A stretch of DNA of 64,000 bases from Calamus simplicifolius (taxonomy: Eukaryota > Streptophyta > Magnoliopsida > Arecales > Arecaceae), in contig UESW01004415.1 in the NCBI GenBank assembly GCA_900491605.1, positions 124,001 through 188,000 on the forward strand, in the 5' to 3' direction. Under the pieces are notes generated by a model. The model was not told where the DNA came from. It worked only from the letters and a program-made list of their open reading frames with translations, and made no database searches. Shown here in pieces: positions 57,501 to 64,000 of this stretch. Position numbers and translations under genes: made by a program. The stretch's first letter is position 1. Each line of letters opens with the position of its first letter.

Positions 57501-58660
57501 AGATTGGAATAACTCCATTAGTTGATTTTGGGCTTAAAATCCAAACAACAAGCCTTTAAATGTGTTGGTCTTTTTCTGTTATCAGATTTTTGTACTCAAA
57601 TCTCAAACTGTAATGCTTATTTTTTTTATTTTCAGATTTTTAAACTTATAAAGCTCAAAATAATAAGCTCATAATCTAAAAATCAGTCGAACTGAATTAG
57701 CATAATTTTGGTTCGATTCAGTTATAATTTTTTTTTAAAAAAAATTGATTTGATCGATTTTATTCAATTTTAACTCATATATGGATATAATACATATGGC
57801 TTTGGATCTCCTCCTAAGTTTCCACTCAATGCATCCATATTTTCTGATGCGGTTATTGCACCTTTTTGCCATGCAGATGTTTTTTTTTTCCCCCACGCAT
57901 GCCAGCCTTGGCAGCCAATCCTGTGAAGAATAGTTCAGGCCATTTGCCAGTGTGATGATTCTTCTCCACTGAGCATGTTCCTGACTTGAAATTATGTTGA
58001 GACCTCATGTCATCTCTTGCTTGGTTCTTGCCTGTCCACATTGGCTCTTTCTTACATGCCACCAAGGCTTTTGGAAGTCCAAAATTTAATTTCTTAAATT
58101 GTCTCTTAATTTGTTGGAGGAATGAGATGCTCCAGTGCTGCAGCTTTATTATAAGTTCCATCATCAGAAACGGCTGGCTTTGCCTTACTGGAGTTGGACG
58201 GGTGGGATGTACGCGGTGTGGAAGTAGTGGACGAGGCCTCACGGGCGTGTAGTAACAAAGGCAGTCCGATCGAGTTTCATATCCGGAAGAATTGACTGGG
58301 CAAAGGCATCCCACCTTCCGCGAATTAATTGAATGCGTTTTCTTGCTGGTCTTTGTTTCTTTGATTAATTTGGTGAATGGCCAGAAGTGAAGTGAAAAAC
58401 TTTAGGAAGTCAATGTTGCCTTGGAATATTCTTTTTCTTTTCTTTTTGCTAGAAGTGGAGTATACAACACTGTTAGCTTGCCTTCTCCTTTCCAAGTTCC
58501 AGGGCAAAGTTCAATGTAACGGATGACCTTTTCTCCTAAGAAACTTTTCTTTCTTTCCCAACTTGTTACGCATCTTGGGTTTGTCACAGAACACGAGTCC
58601 TTGATTATACTTGGAAATTAATGAATTTATGCCCAACATGAATCGATGACCATCCAAGCG
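54591..58660. other. Long spacer without recognised genes
   Basis: I find nothing I can support as a gene. A minus-strand frame at 57853-58314 (153 codons, MGCLCPVNSSGYETR start) has a Cys/Pro-rich N-terminus and a Lys-rich tail but no family resemblance. A CGAGGGCGAGGGCGAGGG-type run on the minus strand lies at about 56695-56715. Two near-copies of TATTATGATTTGGCCTCTTG lie at 57066 and 57131, a 65-bp repeat. Confidence 0.45.
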
Positions 58661-58669
58661 CACACAGCA

Positions 58670-58697
58670 ATATATATATATATATATATATATATAG
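58670..58697. repeat. (AT)n microsatellite
   Basis: About 14 TA units. Confidence 0.93.
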
Positions 58698-59049
58698 TAG
58701 TATAGGCTTTAAAAAATCTTCCATATTGCTCTTCTGCGCCAGCTAAGAAAAAGAGGGGAACAGCCTGTTAAAAGGCTGGTGGTAAATAGGCTAATAGGCC
58801 TGAAGTACTTTAATGGGTCTTGAAAGTTCATCCATTTTCTTTGTGTGTAAATAAAAAATTATAAAATATTTAGTTTTATATTAAAAAAAAATGTTCACTT
58901 ATATAAAAACCTCTTTCTTGAAGCTTAAGTTTCTTAGGCTCACCATAAGTGGAGAGTTTGAGGATGATCACCTATGCACGTACGAATGATCCTTGGTAGG
59001 TGCACGTACGCGAGGAGCTTGAGGGGCTTTAAATTCCTTTTAGATCATA

Positions 59050-59650
59050 AGAATTCGATGGTGAAAACTGATCGGATTAAGATAAGAGGCTGAGATCAAT
59101 TGATCGTTGATCATCAGGATCAAAATTGATCGTTGATCAATCGGATGAAGGGTTAAGATGCGGTGATCAAATCACGATCGCAATCACGATCCAACGATTC
59201 ACACCCGTCAATTGACCGATCAACATGACCGTTGGTGATAAGGCATCTGTCCGATTGTACGGTTGGAGATAAGGCAGCGCTCCGATTAGACCGTTATGAT
59301 AAGTCAACTTGAAATGGCGTATCAAAGCCGTGCAACCGCCTATCTGATAACGTGATCATCAGATCACGATGATGAAAAGGCATATCGAAACGTGGATTGG
59401 CTTATCTGATCGAATGATCTTTAGATCACGACCATGAATCGGTTTATCACATCACGTAAAGGCTTATTGATCTGACCGTTGATCGGATCCGATCAGATCT
59501 AACGGTACAGATCAATTCCGAATGGATGCTTCCAAAGGGCACCTAAAACCTATAAATAGGATCCTAGACCCTTGCATTTCATTCATTCCGAATTGAGTTC
59601 AATCCGAATCAATTCTAATTCTTTCCTCTCTTAGGCATTTGCATATTTTC
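59050..59650 (+). mobile_element. Possible LTR or promoter remnant
   Basis: GATCA- and CCGTTG-rich text with several inverted pieces (for example GATCATCAGATCACGATGAT) leads to CCTATAAATAGGATCC (59547-59562), then ATTTCATTCATTCCG. A U3-like region, TATA box and short R/U5-like leader are arranged as in an LTR. I cannot locate paired ends, a primer site or a target duplication, so an old LTR is only one reading. A non-retroviral gene promoter is the other. Confidence 0.35.
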
Positions 59651-60778
59651 CTAAAGGTACTATAGCAATAGTGCATTAAAAAGAGAGTAGCATTTTTGGT
59701 TTGAAATTTTTGATGAATTATAGTGCTGCTTTCATCAAAGGAGACTATTGTATCTTTGGAGACAATCGTCATACTGACTATAAGTACCATTGTAGGATAA
59801 AATTATCTTAAGGACATAAAGTATAACTCTAATCTCAATCTTATCAATTAGATAGCCATCATCTGTCATCCATCAAAGGCTGCTCTTTATTTCTATTTTG
59901 TTTGATGAGAGTCCTCGACCATATCCATGTAAGTGATGCAGCAAATTTGCTTTGCCACCACTTACCAATGCACCGAGTGCTTGCAAATTTTATTCTGGGA
60001 ATAAATTAACATGCCGTGATCATGAGTGCTGTAGGAACAAACCAAGTTCGTAGTCATGGATTAATAATTGAGTCCGTGATTGTAGGGATCGATCAATGCT
60101 CGTGGGTCCCCGTCTCAAGTAAGTATAATCTTAGAAATTTTTTACGTAAATTTTTTTACGCAAAGCAGAAACGATTGTACTCAGATAAAAAAGACAAAAA
60201 AAAAAAAAAAGTCATGCATAACAAATGATTTGCATTTTTCCCCTAATAATTATCAAAACGTGGATCACATTCCTATCCTCCTTTCTAATGTTTGAGCAAT
60301 GGTAAACAAGATATCAAATATAATATTAACTCAGCATATAAAAGCTTTGGCAGCAAGTGAAGGCATTTAGTTTGATCTTGATTTGAATCTTTATAATATT
60401 ATTTTAGAAAAAGAAAAATCTTAGCAATTATCTATGAATCAGTATTGAAGAACTAAATTATTCTAAATGTTAACCATCTTATTGAAGGTTTTTTTTTTTA
60501 AACAGTATTCAAATGGTATGCATTTGTATTTATGAAATGTTCTGAATATATAATGTCTTATTATTTTGCAAGAAATCTTTGATCTTTTTTGAGAAAGAAA
60601 TAAGTTTAGGTGACTTTCTTTTGTGTTGATGCTTTATTTATTTTTTTTTTTTTTTGTATTAAAAGAACCGTATATAGTTTCTAATGTTTTGTTTTTAAAG
60701 AAATTAGAGGAGGCAAACTCTAATATCTAAGGAAAGTTGGATGGATAAATTGCCTATTGGCCATAATTTTGGTATCTT

Positions 60779-60781
<3 letters not shown>

Positions 60782-60830
<49 letters not shown>

Positions 60831-60832
60831 TC
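60782..60832. repeat. (AT)n-(T)n microsatellite
   Basis: About 20 AT units followed by ten T. Confidence 0.93.
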
Positions 60833-60837
60833 TTCCG

Positions 60838-61014
60838 TGAATCCAACTCGGGCCGATTGGATAGCAGCATTTGTGGCTCAGCATGCTGTTGGTTGGATTT
60901 GGCGGCTGGGTGATCTCTGTCCCTCTGTCTTACAGCAAATTTTATATTCTGATCTATCTGGGATAATTCGTACTAGACTAGTATGATTATCGCTTGTACA
61001 AAAAAAAAAAAAAA
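60838..61014 (+). mobile_element. LINE 3' end: RNase H tail and poly(A)
   Basis: The plus strand reads NPTRADWIAAFVAQHAVGWI and, further on, PSVLQQILYSDLSGIIRTRL before a TAG, then about 15 A at 61000-61014. The phrase A-DW-A-FVA followed by about 35 residues to the stop is the end of the RNase H domain of plant L1-type LINEs, as at 33.2 kb. Everything upstream is lost at the microsatellite boundary. It is a short 5'-truncated copy. Confidence 0.72.
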
Positions 61015-61600
61015 TTTTTTTACTTACATGATATGATGATGCATTCCTTCTGCAACAGATAGGAATAAGATTTGAGAAAACGATTAAAGATAGGAATAAG
61101 ATTAAGTAAATAAAATTAATTTTTAATAAAAAGAAATGAATAATAAAAGTTTATACAAAGAGAGTCATAAATCTCAAGTTTAGACTTAATAGTCTGTATA
61201 AAAACTTGAAATGGATCGTAGATGTACACAGGAAATTATTTGGGCATAAGGGTATGATTTAGGTTAGGAGGAAAGTTTTTATGCATTATCTTCGATGCAT
61301 AAAAGCGAGTGCATTGAATAAGCGTTGCGAATGTATGTATAAAATGCATCATAGCTTAATAAGTCGTTATATGCACTTGTATGAGTACGTAATTAATATA
61401 TCCGTCTTTATACATCAAAGGCGGTGCGCAAAAGGACATTTCCTTAGGTTAGGTTACATGATCTTTAATTACTAGTTGCCCAGTATGGTGGTACCCGTAC
61501 GTCGGTCCTCGCATGTTACGGGTTCCAAAAATAAAAAAAAAGGGGCCCATGGGAGACTGAATAGAACCCCACACACCTCTTACCGGCGGAACACCGGACC
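61015..61600. other. Spacer
   Basis: Mostly AT-rich spacer, grading into the GC-richer promoter region. A long A-run lies at 61669-61690. Confidence 0.45.
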
Positions 61601-61615
61601 GCGGCCAAACGCACC

Positions 61616-61625
61616 GCCACGTGGC
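61616..61625. promoter_or_regulatory. G-box (GCCACGTGGC)
   Basis: A perfect 10-bp palindromic G-box, a site for bZIP and bHLH factors (light, ABA), lies about 145 bp upstream of the TATA box at 61768. Confidence 0.65.
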
Positions 61626-61767
61626 CCCGAGTGCCTCATAATTGGTGGGCCTCAGTTCCCATCAACGAAAAAAAAAAAAAAAAAAAAAACCTTGCTTCTT
61701 TATTCTTTATTATATATATTTATTCTATCCCCGTGTTTAAACCAACTTCGACCTCGCCTCGCCTCCG

Positions 61768-61777
61768 CTATAAATAC
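61768..61777 (+). promoter_or_regulatory. TATA box of a gene leaving the window
   Basis: CTATAAATAC lies in a GC-rich setting. The downstream CT-rich leader with AAACCCTAA (61937-61945) fits a transcription start near 61800. Confidence 0.7.
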
Positions 61778-61799
61778 CCAGCAGGGGGGCAAGGGAAGG

Positions 61800-62045
61800 G
61801 GAACGTAAGAGGGGGACGGTAGTTGTTTTAATATTAAGAGCGGTTCCGTGTCCTCCTAATTCTCCCTCTTTTCCCTCCGTCTCGCTTTCGCTTTCCTCGG
61901 TGGCGTGACCGTCAAACCCCAAATTCTCCCCTCCCTCAAACCCTAATCTAAGCGTCGGATTAAGAGGGATTACATCTTGGATTTGTTATCTTGGGCGAAA
62001 GGAACTCGGAATCGCGTTTCTTGATCGGCCGACACCGATCGGAAG
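61800..62045 (+). other. Probable non-coding first exon (5' UTR) of a gene continuing beyond the window
   Basis: A CT-rich leader without a persuasive start codon ends at CGGAAG, followed by a GTAGAACG splice donor at 62046. The structure (TATA, CT-rich leader, AAACCCTAA box, leader intron) is common in constitutively expressed plant genes. The protein cannot be named, because no coding exon is recognised before 64000. Confidence 0.55.
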
Positions 62046-64000
62046 GTAGAACGCTGCCTTCTTGATCCTCCCATGGAATTTTCCTTCAATTGAGGAGTTT
62101 TAGTTCTTTTTTAGGAAATTTGGTTGTATTGATCTCTAGGTCATTGCTATTAATCTTTTGCTTTTCTTTTAGTCTGCTGATGGTCCGGTTAAATTTTTTT
62201 AATTGAAAATGCATTTTTTTATTTGGATTTCTTGGTTCTTTTCTCTTGTAATCTTGGTTATATCTTGCTAATCTTCTTTTCCCCTTTATCTTTGTTGGAA
62301 TTGGTAGATCGGTCTGGATGTTATGAAACTATGTTTCGTTGGAAATTTTCTGTGTTTGTGTGGTGATTTTTCTTTATTTAGAACTAGGACGATGATATCG
62401 TGATGTGATGATGCCTGAAATTTGTAGCAGGGATGGCGTCATTTCTTTAGGATGGTTTTCTGTATTTGTTCATGATTCATGCGGTTCTATCTATGTTCCC
62501 TTTTCTTGGCAGGAAAACCTCAAATCTTTAGGCTGGGCAATTGAGTTCTCTGCGTTCTATGCAAATTTGGGTTGCGTTTCTAAACAACTGATAAGATTTC
62601 AGATCCTTTAATATATTTTGGGTTTATTGCAGGCTTTTCCAGTTAAGTTTTGATCTTAGTTGCTCCAAGATTTTCCAGGTTAGGTGTTCTTCAGGGGTTC
62701 CAGTGGCATTAAATGCGCTCTAGTGCAGTTTGGGTTGCATATTCTGTGGGACAAGATTTTCAGACCTTTTAATACCAGAAGAGTATTTTGTATACAATTT
62801 GCCTTTTACCACCGTAGTAAACTTTAGATGTTTCAAGATTTTCCAGGTTTGTTTGCCTTCCTGGGACTGCAGAATGAATGCCGTGTTATATGATGAATCT
62901 CTGATGGTAGTGGACTATGAAAGTTATGAAATTTCCTGTTCTATTTTTAAATTTTGACAGCTGATGCTTGTTGCTATAGGGATTGTGCATGGCTAATTCA
63001 GTTTCCGGGGATTGGAGTAGAAATATTGAAAAAGAACAATTTCTATTTGGCATTCCTTTTTCTGTGAGGGGGGCAGCATAAAATCTCATTCTCCTTGATC
63101 ACTCATCATATACTATCTTATCTAACTGCAACTTTGCAAACCCTTATTCCATCCATTAATGCCTTTTCGTCTCCTGGTGAATTGTTCCATCAAGGACAAC
63201 ATGTAGTCAGTTGTTGTTTTTAAAACCCGATGATCAATAGTGAGATTTCTCCATGCTATATGAAATTGGCTGAGCTTTAATGAACATGAGTCAAGCAATA
63301 TCTTCATCCACCTACATCTGTATTTTTTTTTTTTTTGATGTTAATTTTATGATTCTTTAAAACCAATAGGAAATTGGTTCCAGTTTGTTTTAGTTGCGAT
63401 ATTGACAAAGCATTATTTATTGATCTTGTGTACATCAAATTATAATCTCATGCACCACTTTCTTCATGTTTAAAAAGTTCCTGCTTTTTGAAGATTTTCA
63501 TGTTCCAAGGAGCAAATTCAGCTTTGTCAGTTTATTAATGAAATCTCTAGTTTCTATTAGTTTCTTTATTGTTCTCTAGTTCTTCTATTTTCTATACAAA
63601 CATGGGTATCATTGAACTTTACATGGAAGCATGATGCTGTAGGTTGGTGGACTAGATTTAAGAACTTTAAGTCTCTAAATGACATGGCACTGTTGGGGTT
63701 CTTTTAAGTCCCTATTGCTGTTGCTTCTGTTGATTTTTATGTGACTGTTAATTCCTGTTAGTTGTTGCTGGGATTATGTTGAGACAGATGGAACATATTC
63801 AAAGCAAAGATAGAGGATGGGTAGACAAGGACTTGCCCTTGATTAGACAGGTGATGTAGAAATAGTTGAAGGTGAAGTCATATTTGCGCATCATTGTTGG
63901 TTATATATCTACCATACTGGAAGGACGTATGCTAAAGAGCAAAACTTAGGAGAAGGGGTTGTCTTCTCCCAATCTGTCACATAGTTTTTTATGTCTTTGT
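62046..64000 (+). other. Probable long leader intron
   Basis: T-rich, intron-like sequence runs from the donor at 62046. Near 63785 a phrase ending GAGACAG precedes ATGGAACATATTC and a short open stretch, but this stops within about 25 codons, so I do not call an exon. A T-run is at 63325-63338. Confidence 0.4.

Noticed and set aside
57853..58314. A 153-codon minus-strand frame
   Set aside because: No domain, no clear codon signal and a Lys-rich tail. It is kept only as a remark in the spacer entry.
63785..63870. Possible second exon after the leader intron
   Set aside because: The short frame after ATGGAACATATTC stops within about 25 codons, and no acceptor or donor pair is convincing.

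Overview
The window is nuclear DNA from a flowering plant, most likely a monocot. A palm-like genome is plausible, but I cannot prove the species from sequence alone. The reasons are an intronless PLS-class PPR gene, a very GC-rich Sec61 beta first half beside AT-rich spacers, plant-type Ty1/copia, hAT, MULE and EnSpm/CACTA elements, and plant cis-elements such as a G-box and AAACCCTAA boxes. Most of the 64 kb is transposable-element sequence, and host genes are few and far apart.

Layout. 0-4.6 kb: decayed LINE endonuclease (minus), a B3-domain pseudogene at 0.98-1.6 kb, and a 1.9 kb solo LTR (2637-4544) with target duplication ACATC. 4.8-10.6 kb: a complete Ty1/copia element on the minus strand (TSD AAATC, two LTRs, initiator-Met primer site, one nearly uninterrupted gag-pol frame). 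12.6-19.9 kb: a second complete Ty1/copia element on the plus strand (TSD AAACA) whose gag-pol frame has about nine stops but no frameshift in the sections I compared. 20.6-22.7 kb: an intact PPR gene (minus). 22.9-24.1 and 30.2-30.9 kb: two related hAT-like non-autonomous elements in opposite orientation; the second carries what looks like a captured LRR receptor-kinase start. 25.9-26.7 kb: an intact RING-H2 gene (minus). 27.4-28.3 kb: a CACTA-like MITE. 29.0-29.9 kb: an LTR-like block. 31.0-31.7 kb: a MULE-like element with terminal inverted repeats of about 110 bp. 33.2-33.7 kb: a LINE RNase H tail (minus).

36.2-46.5 kb is one large EnSpm/CACTA element (CACTACAAG termini, TSD AAA). It has decayed DUF4216 and Transposase_24 genes, dense GCGACGCAA subterminal motifs, a 139-bp GC-rich palindromic repeat, and a 2.4 kb array of an 85-bp GATC-rich satellite. 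Only 46 bp beyond its 3-bp target copy lies a 3.8 kb LTR element (46568-50365, TSD GAAAT). Between its LTRs it keeps a copia RNase H tail and polypurine tract, but the rest is occupied by an intronless, 3'-truncated copy of an ERGIC3-type secretory-pathway gene in antisense orientation. I consider this captured-gene retroelement the most notable object in the window.

51.4-51.75 kb: Sec61 beta (plus), with an apparent one-base shortfall in a G run. 53.6-54.6 kb: a 495-bp tandem duplication in non-coding DNA. 60.8-61.0 kb: a LINE 3' end. 61.6-64 kb: a promoter (G-box, TATA), 5' UTR and start of a long leader intron of a gene that leaves the window. The host genes (PPR for organelle RNA processing, RING-H2 for ubiquitination, Sec61 beta for ER translocation) have no evident joint function. 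The ERGIC3-like copy and Sec61 beta both belong to the ER pathway, but their proximity looks accidental.
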